The notes below the pieces were generated by a model that was not told the origin of the DNA, did not search any database, and saw only the letters and a program-made list of their open reading frames with translations. A stretch of 64,000 bases of DNA from Streptomyces sp. NBC_01454 (GTDB lineage: Bacteria; Actinomycetota; Actinomycetes; Streptomycetales; Streptomycetaceae): assembly GCF_036227565.1 (NCBI RefSeq), contig NZ_CP109460.1:5394001-5458000 (forward strand), in the 5' to 3' direction. This document shows positions 34,459-42,349 of the stretch, one piece after another (the stretch's first letter is position 1; every line of letters begins with the position of its first letter). A program made the translations under genes and the position numbers.

Positions 34459-34641
34459 CTGAGCATATTGCGCTCCCGCAGCGACGCCCAGTCCAGCACG
34501 GTCGAGCAGCTGCATGCTCAGGCCCGCGAGGACTACCGCACCCACAACAGCCCGGAGAACCAGGCTGCGGCTCGTGAACAGGCCGGGCACGCCCACTCGC
34601 ACGGCAACGCCGCAGCCAGCGCCTGGCAGGGACACCAGTAA
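34459..34641 (+). CDS. Small hypothetical AICE protein
   Basis: About 60 residues: ILRSRSDAQSSTVEQLHAQA, AREDYRTHNSPENQAAAREQ, ending AHSHGNAAASAWQGHQ. It is hydrophilic, with no known motif. The start is uncertain: AGAAAGGA lies 6 bases before a CTG (34459), while a TTG is at 34468; there is no ATG or GTG nearby. It is the first gene of the rightward operon. The reading frame agrees with the pattern of small proteins usual at this place in AICEs. Confidence 0.55.
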   Translation: MSILRSRSDAQSSTVEQLHAQAREDYRTHNSPENQAAAREQAGHAHSHGNAAASAWQGHQ

Positions 34642-34770
34642 CCCCCGGCTCCTCGGGGCGCCTTTGCGCTTCGGCCGGCTGCCTCCCCCGTCCGTCTGGC
34701 GCGCTGCCGTACGGGCGGGGTGGCAGGGAGCCGGACAGTCCGGCTCCTTCTGATGAAGGAGCACACCCAC

Positions 34771-34929
34771 ATGTCCCGTCTGGTCATTGGCTTCGGCAGC
34801 GACGGCGAGTTCCGCAACGACATTGCGGACCAGGCCGACGAGAGCTTCACCGTGGTTGCCGGCCCGAACGAGGCCGTCACCGTAACCGGCGGTCAGGTGG
34901 AGATCGTCCCGGACGACAACACCAACTGA
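34771..34929 (+). CDS. Small hypothetical AICE protein
   Basis: 52 residues, acidic: MSRLVIGFGSDGEFRNDIAD and a C-terminus with VTVTGGQVEIVPDD. No motif is recognised. AAGGAG (34756-34761) lies 9 bases upstream of the ATG. It is preceded by a GC-rich inverted repeat (about 34677-34750) of the kind that separates several genes in this operon. Confidence 0.65.
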   Translation: MSRLVIGFGSDGEFRNDIADQADESFTVVAGPNEAVTVTGGQVEIVPDDNTN

Positions 34930-35016
34930 CACCAGCAATTCATCAGCCGCACCGGCCGGTTGCCTCCCTCGCCCTTCCCGTACGGGCGGGGTTGAGGGGC
35001 CGTACGAGCGGCTTCA

Positions 35017-35059
35017 CCCGGGGCTCTCACCTCTCGCCACATCACCGCGAGAGCCCCGG
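35017..35059 (+). ncRNA. Loop-conserved hairpin, copy A
   Basis: Stem CCGGGGCTCTC/GAGAGCCCCGG (35018-35028, 35049-35059) with a loop containing CTCTCGCCA. It precedes cccttcgac and the ribosome binding site of the 35092 gene. The same loop with a different stem occurs at 35572 and 42519. It may be a terminator/antiterminator or a processing signal; the type is inferred. Confidence 0.5.
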
Positions 35060-35091
35060 CTCTACGTCCCTTCGACGACCAGGAGTCGTAC

Positions 35092-35562
35092 ATGAATGCC
35101 GCTACGTTCGCCGCTGTCTTCATCGCCCTGTACGTCGCTCACAGCGTGGGTGACCACTGGGTTCAGACCTCGCACCAGTCGGCCACCAAGGGGTGCCCGG
35201 GCTGGACCGGCCGCCTGGCCGACGCCCGCCACGTTGGCACTCTGACCGCCACCAAGCTGGCCTTACTCCTCCCGGTCGCCGCCCTGCTGGGCCTGAACCT
35301 TTCAGTCCTCGGGCTGGTGATCGGCATGGGCGTAGACGCGTTCACGCACTGGTGGGCGGACCGCCGCAGCACGCTGGCGTGGCTGGCCAAGGTCACCGGC
35401 AAGACCGAGTTCTACGGCCTCGGCACTGCTGCCCACCCCGCACACCCTGTCACCGCTGACGGCAAGCCTGCCGCTCACCTCGGCACCGGTGCCTACGCAC
35501 TTGACCAGTCCTTCCACCACCTGTGGCTGCTGGTCGCCGCGCTGATCATCGCCACCGTCTGA
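35092..35562 (+). CDS. DUF3307-like membrane protein
   Basis: 156 residues with about four hydrophobic segments: TFAAVFIALYVAHSVGDHWV (4-23), LALLLPVAALLGLNLSVLGL (55-78), a middle region, and HLWLLVAALIIATV at the C-terminus. The His-Ser-x-Gly-Asp-His pattern in the first helix and the DAFTHWWADRRS motif in the middle are usual for DUF3307 integral membrane proteins of AICEs. AGGAG precedes the ATG. It probably assists transfer or entry exclusion in the membrane, which is inferred from context only. Confidence 0.75.
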   Translation: MNAATFAAVFIALYVAHSVGDHWVQTSHQSATKGCPGWTGRLADARHVGTLTATKLALLLPVAALLGLNLSVLGLVIGMGVDAFTHWWADRRSTLAWLAKVTGKTEFYGLGTAAHPAHPVTADGKPAAHLGTGAYALDQSFHHLWLLVAALIIATV

Positions 35563-35571
35563 ACAGCCCAC

Positions 35572-35613
35572 CCCGGGGCGGTCGCCTCTCGCCAAAGACC
35601 GCGACCGCCCCGG
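35572..35613 (+). ncRNA. Loop-conserved hairpin, copy B
   Basis: 42 bases identical to 42519-42560: 13-bp stem CCGGGGCGGTCGC/GCGACCGCCCCGG with loop ctctcgccaaagacc. It lies just after the stop of the DUF3307-like gene. Confidence 0.55.
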
Positions 35614-35641
35614 CATCCCTTCGACTCAAGGAGAGATCCAC

Positions 35642-35956
35642 ATGCGTACGTACATCGGCGCCCAACAGGTCGTGTCCACCGGCGAGTTCGAGGAGCTGGC
35701 CTTCGGCTTCGAGGAACGGCCGCTGGGCATCGACCGTGAACTGTTCCTCAGCCCCTTCGAGCCGGAGACGGCCGACGAGCGCGCGGCCCGCCTGGACGCT
35801 GCCGCCGACATCCTGGCGGACCTGGTGGAGCACGGCGAGAGCGGTGACGAGATCGCCGCGTGGGACGCCATCTACGCCGACGCGCTCACGTCCGTGGCGC
35901 CGCTGCGGCCCGCCCGCCGCGCAGTCCGCAACGCGGGGACGGAGGAGGCGGCATGA
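35642..35956 (+). CDS. Small acidic hypothetical AICE protein
   Basis: 104 residues, acidic, mostly helical: RTYIGAQQVVSTGEFEELAF, LGIDRELFLSPFEPETADER, then AARLDAAADILADLVEHGES. No motif is known. AAGGAG precedes the ATG. Its stop codon overlaps the start of the GGDEF gene (ATGA), so the two are translationally coupled. Confidence 0.7.
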   Translation: MRTYIGAQQVVSTGEFEELAFGFEERPLGIDRELFLSPFEPETADERAARLDAAADILADLVEHGESGDEIAAWDAIYADALTSVAPLRPARRAVRNAGTEEAA

Positions 35957-36618
35957 GCGAGCCCCTGACCATGCTGGCCGCGGCTCTGCCGCTTGCAGCC
36001 GGATGGACTGTCCATAGCCTGAGGCTGCGCCGCCGCATCGAGGCCGCGCGCCGCGACCCGCTGTCGGGGCTGTGGACGCGCGAGCCGTTCGAGGAGCGCG
36101 CTCGGCGAAGCTTGGAGTCCGGACATCGGGCGGTCGTAGTCATCGACCTGGATGGTTTTAAGCAGATCAACGACACCTACGGCCATGCGGTCGGGGATGC
36201 GGTGATCGCAGCGACGGGCCAGCGCTTGGAGCGGTGGAGCCTGAACAACGGCGGAGTGGCTGCCCGGCTCGGGGGCGACGAGTTCGCTGCCGTCGTCAGT
36301 GTCTACAGCCTGGCGGACCTTCACTGGGCCATGGACCAGTTGGCTGAAGAGCTGCGCGCACCGGTCGAGTTCGAGGACCACGTGCTGTGGGTCGGGTTCT
36401 CTGCCGGCGTGGTCCGCACGCACCGGTGCAGCCGCGCGGCAAATCTGTCGCGGTTGATGCGGTGCGCGGATGAGGTCATGTACGGCGCCAAGCAGACCGG
36501 TGGCGGCTGGATGGCTGCAGGCGGCAACGCCACCCCCGCTTACCGGACGGTCAACGGCCGCCGCGACGGCCGCCGCGGCACCAGCGTGCACCAGAGCACG
36601 GAAAGGGGCACGCGATGA
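35953..36618 (+). CDS. GGDEF-domain protein (predicted diguanylate cyclase) of the AICE
   Basis: 221 residues. One N-terminal hydrophobic segment (MSEPLTMLAAALPLAAGWTV) and a GGDEF domain (about 35-200) with DPLSGLWTREPFEERARRSL, VVIDLDGFKQINDTYGHAVG and RLGGDEFAAV (near 103-110). All catalytic residues for making cyclic di-GMP are present. There is no RxxD inhibitory site before GGDEF. Cyclic di-GMP controls development in Streptomyces, so the element could influence host differentiation during transfer. That role is inferred. It overlaps genes on both sides by 4 bases. Confidence 0.88.
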   Translation: MSEPLTMLAAALPLAAGWTVHSLRLRRRIEAARRDPLSGLWTREPFEERARRSLESGHRAVVVIDLDGFKQINDTYGHAVGDAVIAATGQRLERWSLNNGGVAARLGGDEFAAVVSVYSLADLHWAMDQLAEELRAPVEFEDHVLWVGFSAGVVRTHRCSRAANLSRLMRCADEVMYGAKQTGGGWMAAGGNATPAYRTVNGRRDGRRGTSVHQSTERGTR

Positions 36619-37931
36619 GCCAGATCTACAGTGCGCGGGGTGCGCGGCAGATGGATGCGGCCACCGTCGCCAAGGCCCATGCCGAAGCCGAGCTGTTGCG
36701 AGTCCAGACCGCAGCAGCAGCGGGGAAGGCCAACGTCGAAGTCGAACGCGTCCGCCGGGAAGCCGCAGCGCAAGCCCGCCGCGAGCGGCGCCAGGAGCGC
36801 GAGGAGAGCGCGGCGGCTCGCCGGGAGCGGCGACGGGCCGCGTGCGCCCGGATCGGCGGCCAGTTGGACAGGCACCGCGTGACGCTGGTGACCATCGCGG
36901 TCATTGCCCTGTTCGTGTCGGTGGCGCTGCCCGCACAGATCGACTTCCTGGGCAGCCGCTGGGCGTGGCCGATGGCCGTCGCCGGCGGTGTTTCGCTGGA
37001 GTCCTTGACGTGGATGTTCGCCATCCAGGGCCAGCGTCGCGAACAGCGTGGGCTGTCCGCTGGCGTTCACCGTGCCGGGACCTGGTCGGCGGCGCTGGTG
37101 GCTGCCGGGATCAACCTCGCGCACGGTGCGCAGATGTGGGGCTTGGGCTTCGGCGTGGTCGCCGCGGTCGGGTCGCTGGCCGCGCCGGTGGCGTATGAGA
37201 CCTACCGCCTGTCGGTCTCGGAGGACGACACCGGCGCCAGCCCGGAGGAGATCCGGCACAACCGTCGTCGGCGCCGCCACCACCGCAAGGTGCACCGCGC
37301 CGCGACCCGGCTGCGGTGGGCCACCGTCCCGCCGATGGACGAGGCCCGGGCGTGGGAGACCGCCTGGCGGATGGTCCACGCCGCGGAGCCCGGCGTCACC
37401 CGCCGGGAGCTCAAGCGCCACACCAAGCGCGCCGGGAAAGTCGCCCAGCTCGTCACCGAGCACGCCGACGCCGGACCGCTGCCCTCACTGGAGCTGTTCA
37501 CCGGCCCCCGTACGGACGCTCCCGCAGCCACGCCGCAGCAGGAGCGTACGGACTTCGAAGACGGGGCCGGGGAGCGTACCCAAGACCGTACGGACGGGCC
37601 CCTGAACGTGCCGTACGAGCAGGTCAAGCCCCGTACGCCCGAGCCTCCGAAGCCGACCCGTACAGCGCCCGTACGGCCTGCCCGTACGGCCGCGCGGGCC
37701 GCCTCGGACAAGGCGTACGAGGAAGCGGAGCTGGAGCGTACGCGCCAGCGTGCTGAGGAGGCGTACGCGCAGTCCCTGGATGCCGGAACGCCGATCGGGC
37801 CGGCCGCGCTGGGCCGGGAGTTCGGTTTCTCTGAAGGATGGGCCCGCAAGCGCATCAAGGCAGTGGACGAACGCCGCGCCACCGCCGCCCGTCAAGGGCT
37901 CCACCTGGTGACCGCAGCCGGACAGCAGTGA
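36615..37931 (+). CDS. SpdB/DUF2637-like membrane protein with long charged tail
   Basis: 438 residues. A helical charged N-terminus (about 1-90) is followed by about four transmembrane segments: HRVTLVTIAVIALFVSVALP, WAWPMAVAGGVSLESLTWMF, TWSAALVAAGINLAHGAQMW and GFGVVAAVGSLAAPVAYETY (95-205). The C-terminal half is hydrophilic with many Arg-Thr dipeptides and ends in an HTH-like segment (AALGREFGFSEGWARKRIKA). AICE spread proteins help plasmid DNA move between mycelial compartments. Twelve CGTAC sequences fall in about 255 bases of the tail (37508-37763). Confidence 0.75.
   Translation: MSQIYSARGARQMDAATVAKAHAEAELLRVQTAAAAGKANVEVERVRREAAAQARRERRQEREESAAARRERRRAACARIGGQLDRHRVTLVTIAVIALFVSVALPAQIDFLGSRWAWPMAVAGGVSLESLTWMFAIQGQRREQRGLSAGVHRAGTWSAALVAAGINLAHGAQMWGLGFGVVAAVGSLAAPVAYETYRLSVSEDDTGASPEEIRHNRRRRRHHRKVHRAATRLRWATVPPMDEARAWETAWRMVHAAEPGVTRRELKRHTKRAGKVAQLVTEHADAGPLPSLELFTGPRTDAPAATPQQERTDFEDGAGERTQDRTDGPLNVPYEQVKPRTPEPPKPTRTAPVRPARTAARAASDKAYEEAELERTRQRAEEAYAQSLDAGTPIGPAALGREFGFSEGWARKRIKAVDERRATAARQGLHLVTAAGQQ
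37508..37763 (+). repeat. Cluster of CGTACG motifs inside the Spd-like gene
   Basis: Twelve CGTAC occurrences in about 255 bp, often as CGTACGG or CGTACGA. They fall in two reading phases (Arg-Thr and Pro/Ala-Tyr), so the protein sequence alone does not explain them. This may be a protein-binding array, for example for transfer. Confidence 0.5.
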
Positions 37932-38248
37932 TGGCTGCGCAGCCGCGCTTCTGGGATCCGCGCGGGGAGCGCTTCGGCACTCCGACCTACCCCTGGGGCC
38001 TGGTGCCTTTGGGACTGGCTACCCGCCGCCAGCTCCGCGCCCGCGGTCTGCGGCCGGGCGGGCAACAGGTCGTCGCACAGATCCTGTGGCGCTCCCGCCG
38101 CTACAACGCCGGCGTCCGCGCCGCCTATCTCTACCGCCTCGACCTGGCCCTACCGGTTCGGCCGATGACCCCCGCGAAGTGGGCAGCGCTTGCCAAGGCA
38201 AATGCCGCCCGACGCCTGTGCCTGCAGTGCCACCGGGATGCCGGATAA
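37931..38248 (+). CDS. RRQRL-motif zinc-binding protein
   Basis: 105 residues: FWDPRGERFGTPTYPWGLVP, ATRRQLRARGLRPGGQ, and a C-terminal CLQC zinc-type pair with following His. This matches a family seen in AICEs next to spread and transfer genes (RRQRL motif-containing zinc-binding protein). It is likely DNA- or RNA-binding, but its function is not known to me. The ATG overlaps the stop of the upstream gene by 1 base (TGATG). Confidence 0.8.
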   Translation: MAAQPRFWDPRGERFGTPTYPWGLVPLGLATRRQLRARGLRPGGQQVVAQILWRSRRYNAGVRAAYLYRLDLALPVRPMTPAKWAALAKANAARRLCLQCHRDAG

Positions 38249-38340
38249 CTCATTCCTACCTCGCTCGGCGTCTGCGTGACCTGCGCCGACGCGCCCTCCC
38301 TCGCTGCCTGAACACCCATCAACACAACAGGAGAACCGCT

Positions 38341-38583
38341 GTGACCACCCAGCCCGCTCAGACCGCCAGCCCCACCGCCCAGCCGCAGGGCTCCCACCAC
38401 TGGGTCATGACCGTGGAGCTGCCCGGCCGTGCGATGAACACCCTCTACGGCACCTGGACGCCGCCGCAGGGCTCCACGCGCCACGACGTGTTCATGGCCA
38501 TCAAGGCCGACATCGCTCAGCAGAGCCCGGAGATGGCGCGCGCGAACGTCGTCTTCTTCTCGCTGGAGCCCAACCAGCTCTGA
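38341..38583 (+). CDS. Small hypothetical AICE protein
   Basis: 80 residues: VTTQPAQTASPTAQPQGSHH at the N-terminus, then WVMTVELPGRAMNTLYGTWT and DVFMAIKADIAQQSPEMARA, ending FFSLEPNQL. Of a compact alpha/beta type. AGGAG lies 9 bases upstream of the GTG. Located just upstream of traB-like gene, a common position for such small proteins in these elements. No function is known to me. Confidence 0.7.
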   Translation: MTTQPAQTASPTAQPQGSHHWVMTVELPGRAMNTLYGTWTPPQGSTRHDVFMAIKADIAQQSPEMARANVVFFSLEPNQL

Positions 38584-38605
38584 CCTGCACCGGTTTCGCA
38601 CAGCC

Positions 38606-38646
38606 GGGGCCCGGACGTCTGCCGGCCAAAGCGCCGTCCGGGCCCC
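38606..38646 (+). ncRNA. Hairpin before the translocase gene (related copy D)
   Basis: 12-bp stem GGGGCCCGGACG/CGTCCGGGCCCC with loop tctgccggccaaagcgc. The GCCAAAG in the loop is shared with copies B and C; the stem is different. Confidence 0.45.
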
Positions 38647-38674
38647 TTCCCTCCCGTTTCAGGAAGGAACAGCA

Positions 38675-40873
38675 GTGAATCACGACGACGAAAACGACCT
38701 GTTCAACCGCCTCGAAGCCGACATGGCCGCCGACACCGCCCCCCAGGAGGGCGCCGAGGTGGTGGACCTAAACAAGGCTCGCTCCGCCCGCAAGGAACCG
38801 TCCGCCGAGGAACCCGGCACCCCCGCCGCCGAACCGGGCGACCCTTCCGCCCGTGTGCTGGTGGACGGTCCCGACGTCAAGGGCCCCGGCTACCTCGGCC
38901 GGATCATCGGGGCAAAGCGTCGGGCGATCGTCCCGGAGTGGCTGAGGTCCGCTGATGAGCTGAAGACCGCCGCCGCTTGGGTGGCCGGCCACTACGGCCA
39001 CATGACCGGCTACCACGCCCTTCGCTCTCCGGTCTACGCCACGCGGCTGGCCCTCCAGGCGCCGCGGGGCGCTGCGAAGTTCCTTGGCGGCACGATGCGT
39101 TGGGCCTCCGACGCCGAGGGCGATCCGGTGCGCCGGGCCATGGTGGTCAAGGAGGACGCGGCCACCTACCTCAAGCTCTCCCGCCAGCGCGACGGCCGGG
39201 TACGGCTGCGCACGCTTGTGGTCATCCTGGCGACGTTCATCGGCCTGGGCGCCGCGCTCGCCCTGTACGTGCTCGCCCCGGCCTGGCTGGCGGCGGTGTC
39301 GGTGAGCACGGTCGTCTTGGCCCTCGGGTGGGCCGGGGACGCGGCCGATGACCCTGTCATCAACCGGGCTGTGGAGCTGCCCAAGGCCCAGAAGCTGACC
39401 TCGGACATCGTCCTTCGGGCGCTGGGCGCGCTGGGGATCCCGGCGATCAACCAGGCCCAGTCCAAGGGCCGCGAGGGATTCACCTTCACAGCTCCGATCA
39501 CCCGCGACGGCCCCGGCTGGCGGGCAGAGGGCGACCTCCCGTACGGCGTAACGGTCACTGACGTGATCGAGCGGCGCGACAAGCTGGCCTCTGGTCTGCG
39601 CCGGCCGCTGGGCTGCGTGTGGCCCGAGGCGGTACCGGACGAGCACACCGGCCGCCTGGTGCTGTGGGTCGGCGATCAGGACATGTCCAAGGCCAAGAAG
39701 CCGGCGTGGCCGCTGGCCAAGTCCGGGACGGTGGACCTGTTCAAGCCGGTGCCGTTCGGCACCGACCAGCGCGGACGTTGGGTCAACGTCACGCTGATGT
39801 ACATCGCGGGCATCATCGGCGCCATCCCCCGCATGGGCAAGACCTTCCTGCTGCGGCTGCTGCTGCTCATCGCCGCCCTGGATCCGCGGGCGGAGCTGCA
39901 CACCTACGACATGAAGGGCACCGGCGACCTGGACCCGGTCGGCAACGCGGTTTCCCATCGGCACGCCGCCGGTGACGATGACGAGGCGATCGAGTACACG
40001 ATCCGCGACTTCCGCGACCTGCGCACCGAGCTGCGGCGCCGGACCAAGATGATCCGCTCCCTGCCGCGGGACATCTGCCCGGAGTCGAAGGTGACTTCGG
40101 AGCTGGCCAGCAAGAAGGAACTGGGCCTGCACCCGATCGTGATCGGGGTGGATGAGTGCCAGGTCCTGTTCGAGCACCCCAAGTACAAGGACGAGTTCGA
40201 GGAGATCGCCACCGACCTGGTCAAGCGCGGGCCGGCCACGGGGATCGTGCTGTTGCTGGCAACTCAGCGGCCGGACGCCAAGGCGCTGCCCACCGGCATC
40301 TCCGCCAACGCCTCCGCCCGCTGGTGCCTGAAGGTCATGGGCCAGCTGGAGAACGACATGGTGCTTGGCACCTCCGCCTACAAGCGGGGTGTGCGGGCCA
40401 CGATGTTCTCCTGGGGCGACAAGGGCATTCACTACTTCGTCGGTGAAGGCTCCGACGCGCGGATCGTCGGCTCCGTCTACGTCGATGGTGTCGGCGCGGA
40501 GGCCATCTCGCTGCGGGCCCGCAAGGCCCGCGAGGACGCCGGCCTGCTCTCCGGCCATGCGCTGGGCGAGGAGCCGGAGACCGAAGCGGCAGCGTATGAC
40601 CTGCTGCGGGATCTGCTGGGCGTGATCCCGGTCGAAGAAGCCAAGGTCTGGAACGAAACCGTCGTTGCCCGCCTGGCGGAGCTGCGGCCGGAGGTCTACG
40701 GCGAGTGGGCCGCCGAACAGCTCACCGCGGCGCTCAAGCCCTACGGCATCGCCACCGTCCAGATCGGGCGCCGCCTCAAGGACAAGGACAAGGTCGTCAA
40801 CCGGCGCGGCATCGAACGCGCCCACATCGCTGCCGCGGTAGCGGAGCGTGACGGAAACCGCGACGCCGGATGA
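38675..40873 (+). CDS. TraB/FtsK-SpoIIIE-type DNA translocase (conjugation)
   Basis: 732 residues. Acidic N-terminus, two transmembrane helices (about 177-223: VVILATFIGLGAALALYVLA, AWLAAVSVSTVVLALGWAGD), then a RecA-like ATPase core with Walker A GAIPRMGKT (near 381) and Walker B PIVIGVDECQ (near 488), plus ATQRPDAKALPTGI. The C-terminal about 70 residues form a winged helix (AEQLTAALKPYGIATVQIGR, NRRGIERAHIAAA) like the gamma domain of FtsK/TraB. In Streptomyces, one such hexameric ATPase moves double-stranded DNA during conjugation, binding short repeats (TRS) in clt. GGAAGGAAC precedes the GTG. GCTA-rich repeats follow the stop codon. Confidence 0.93.
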   Translation: MNHDDENDLFNRLEADMAADTAPQEGAEVVDLNKARSARKEPSAEEPGTPAAEPGDPSARVLVDGPDVKGPGYLGRIIGAKRRAIVPEWLRSADELKTAAAWVAGHYGHMTGYHALRSPVYATRLALQAPRGAAKFLGGTMRWASDAEGDPVRRAMVVKEDAATYLKLSRQRDGRVRLRTLVVILATFIGLGAALALYVLAPAWLAAVSVSTVVLALGWAGDAADDPVINRAVELPKAQKLTSDIVLRALGALGIPAINQAQSKGREGFTFTAPITRDGPGWRAEGDLPYGVTVTDVIERRDKLASGLRRPLGCVWPEAVPDEHTGRLVLWVGDQDMSKAKKPAWPLAKSGTVDLFKPVPFGTDQRGRWVNVTLMYIAGIIGAIPRMGKTFLLRLLLLIAALDPRAELHTYDMKGTGDLDPVGNAVSHRHAAGDDDEAIEYTIRDFRDLRTELRRRTKMIRSLPRDICPESKVTSELASKKELGLHPIVIGVDECQVLFEHPKYKDEFEEIATDLVKRGPATGIVLLLATQRPDAKALPTGISANASARWCLKVMGQLENDMVLGTSAYKRGVRATMFSWGDKGIHYFVGEGSDARIVGSVYVDGVGAEAISLRARKAREDAGLLSGHALGEEPETEAAAYDLLRDLLGVIPVEEAKVWNETVVARLAELRPEVYGEWAAEQLTAALKPYGIATVQIGRRLKDKDKVVNRRGIERAHIAAAVAERDGNRDAG

Positions 40874-40883
40874 GCCTGCGGGG

Positions 40884-40985
40884 CCGCTATCGCTAGCAGT
40901 AACCCTCGCTAACGTTAGCGGCCCCGCTAGCGCCCCGCACCGCATCTGATCAGGCCGCTAGCGGATAGCGGCCCACCTGCGGAAA
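40884..40985 (+). repeat. GCTA palindrome array after the translocase gene (candidate clt)
   Basis: Within about 100 bp after the traB-like stop there are repeated GCTAGC/GCTATC/GCTAAC motifs: gccgctatcgctagc, the perfect palindrome CGCTAACGTTAGCG (40907-40920), ccgctagcgcc and gccgctagcggatagcggcc. No gene is here. TraB proteins recognise short repeats near or downstream of traB, so this fits a transfer locus. Confidence 0.55.
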
Positions 40986-41013
40986 CCCTCAAAAACCGCC
41001 CCGGAGGTCGTTC

Positions 41014-41265
41014 GTGACCCCCACTGCCCTCGCTATCGCCTTGCCACTCATAGTTACGTTCTGTTACGTCGCTCTGTGTGCGGTCAGCCCGTTCGGGAAC
41101 TGCCGCAAGTGCAAGGGCTTCGGCTACGCCCTCAAGACCGACCGCCGCGGACGCCTGCGCCCTGGCAAGACCTGCCGCCGTTGCCGAGGTGACCGCAAGC
41201 GCATCCGGGTGGGCCGCCACCTGTTCAACGTCGCCATGCGCCTGCACCGCGACGGCACCCGATGA
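41014..41265 (+). CDS. Small TM plus zinc-ribbon protein
   Basis: 83 residues. An N-terminal transmembrane segment (TALAIALPLIVTFCYVALCA), then two CxxC pairs (CRKCKGFGY and CRRC) typical of a small zinc ribbon, and a basic C-terminus. Likely inner-membrane with the ribbon in the cytoplasm. The GTG at 41014 is preceded by CCGGAGG. Its stop overlaps a possible start of the next gene. It is a common, uncharacterised AICE gene. Confidence 0.7.
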   Translation: MTPTALAIALPLIVTFCYVALCAVSPFGNCRKCKGFGYALKTDRRGRLRPGKTCRRCRGDRKRIRVGRHLFNVAMRLHRDGTR

Positions 41266-41276
41266 GAGGACCCGCC

Positions 41277-41519
41277 ATGCGCCTGCGCCTTTGTCTCCTG
41301 GCCCCCGCCGCGCTGCTCGCACTGGCCGCCTGCACCCCGGCGCCTGGTCCCGCCGGCCGCGTCATCGACAAGGCCACCACCTACCGGCCGGCCACCAAGA
41401 CACGTGACTGGACCCTGACCGTCCGCACCGCCGACGGACACACGGCCCGCTTCACCGTCAGCCCCGGCGCCTACGACGCCTGCCGCCGGGGCTCGTCCTA
41501 TCCCGCCTGCACCCGCTGA
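41277..41519 (+). CDS. Small lipoprotein
   Basis: 80 residues. Signal peptide MRLRLCLLAPAALLALAACT with an LAAC lipobox (Cys19) predicts attachment to the outer face of the membrane. The mature part has two Cys (DACRRGSSYPACTR) that could form a disulfide. The ATG at 41277 has GAGAGGA upstream; the ATG at 41262 overlapping the previous stop is the alternative. Role in mating or entry exclusion is possible but unproven. Confidence 0.7.
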   Translation: MRLRLCLLAPAALLALAACTPAPGPAGRVIDKATTYRPATKTRDWTLTVRTADGHTARFTVSPGAYDACRRGSSYPACTR

Positions 41520-41540
41520 CCACTGACCAAGGAGGCCCCC

Positions 41541-41729
41541 GTGGCCATCACCCTCTCCCTCGTTGCCCTCTTCGGCCTGGTCCTGTTCTTCCTGCTCCGC
41601 TCGAAGAGCCTCGGCTACGGCTCCGCCTTCGTCGCCATCATGTTCGGCTTCTTCCTCGCCTCCACCGGCGCCTCCGGCCCCATCAACCAGCTCACCCACG
41701 CGGTCATCGACGCCGCCGCAAAACTGTAG
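41541..41729 (+). CDS. Small two-TM protein
   Basis: 62 residues: two hydrophobic stretches (ITLSLVALFGLVLFFLLRSK and AFVAIMFGFFLASTGASG) and a short amphipathic C-terminus. AAGGAGG lies upstream of the GTG. It is of a type that repeatedly sits in AICE transfer regions. Function unknown. Confidence 0.65.
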   Translation: MAITLSLVALFGLVLFFLLRSKSLGYGSAFVAIMFGFFLASTGASGPINQLTHAVIDAAAKL

Positions 41730-41739
41730 GGGCCCGGTC

Positions 41740-42348
41740 GTGAACCAACAGCTCACCTCCCGGCACCGGCTCGCCGGGGCGGCCCCCAAAGCCGCCCCGG
41801 CCGTCGCCACCTCCACCGTGCTGATCCTCGCCAGGATCTGGAACGCCAATGGCGCCGAACACTCCGTCGGCGACGCCGTGTTGATGACCACGCTCTCCCT
41901 CGGCGCTGCTGTGGCCGGCGCTCTGGCCTCCGTTGGCCGCGCCGGGGATGGCGTCGTCGCGGGAACCGCGTTCGCCACTTCCGGGGCGCTGGCCCTGGCC
42001 GGGGTGGCTGGGTACGCCGATGGCCTGTCGCTGCCCCTGCTGCTGTGGGCGCTGTCCACCGCAGTGACCTACGGCCTGGCGGCGCGGTACTGGCGCACAG
42101 ACCGCCGCGAAGCCGCTGCCCACAACCGGCGCATCGGCGAGCGTCGCGAAGAGCACGCCCACGTAGAACGCGTCGAAGCGCTGCGGGCCGGAGCGCAGAT
42201 CGAGGTAGCCCGCGAGGGCGCCGCCTACGCCACCGCCCTCGCCCAGGCCATCACCGCACGCTCCGCCCTGCCCGGCTTCAACGCCGCCCAACTCACCCGC
42301 GCGGGACTTCCCGAACTCCCCACCGTCGAGATCACCAAGGAGCACTGA
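41740..42348 (+). CDS. Spd-like membrane protein
   Basis: 202 residues with about four hydrophobic segments (residues 20-115; SVGDAVLMTTLSLGAAVAGA, VAGTAFATSGALALAGVAGY, PLLLWALSTAVTYGLAARYW) followed by a cytoplasmic charged tail (RRIGERREEHAHVERVEALR). Probably a spread protein of the transfer machinery; identity to a named Spd is not established. AGGGG precedes the GTG at 41740. Confidence 0.65.
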   Translation: MNQQLTSRHRLAGAAPKAAPAVATSTVLILARIWNANGAEHSVGDAVLMTTLSLGAAVAGALASVGRAGDGVVAGTAFATSGALALAGVAGYADGLSLPLLLWALSTAVTYGLAARYWRTDRREAAAHNRRIGERREEHAHVERVEALRAGAQIEVAREGAAYATALAQAITARSALPGFNAAQLTRAGLPELPTVEITKEH

Positions 42349-42349
42349 C

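Noticed and set aside
38768..40945. 725-residue minus-strand frame opposite the translocase
   Set aside because: Antisense of a gene with complete ATPase motifs; its own sequence has no recognisable domain.
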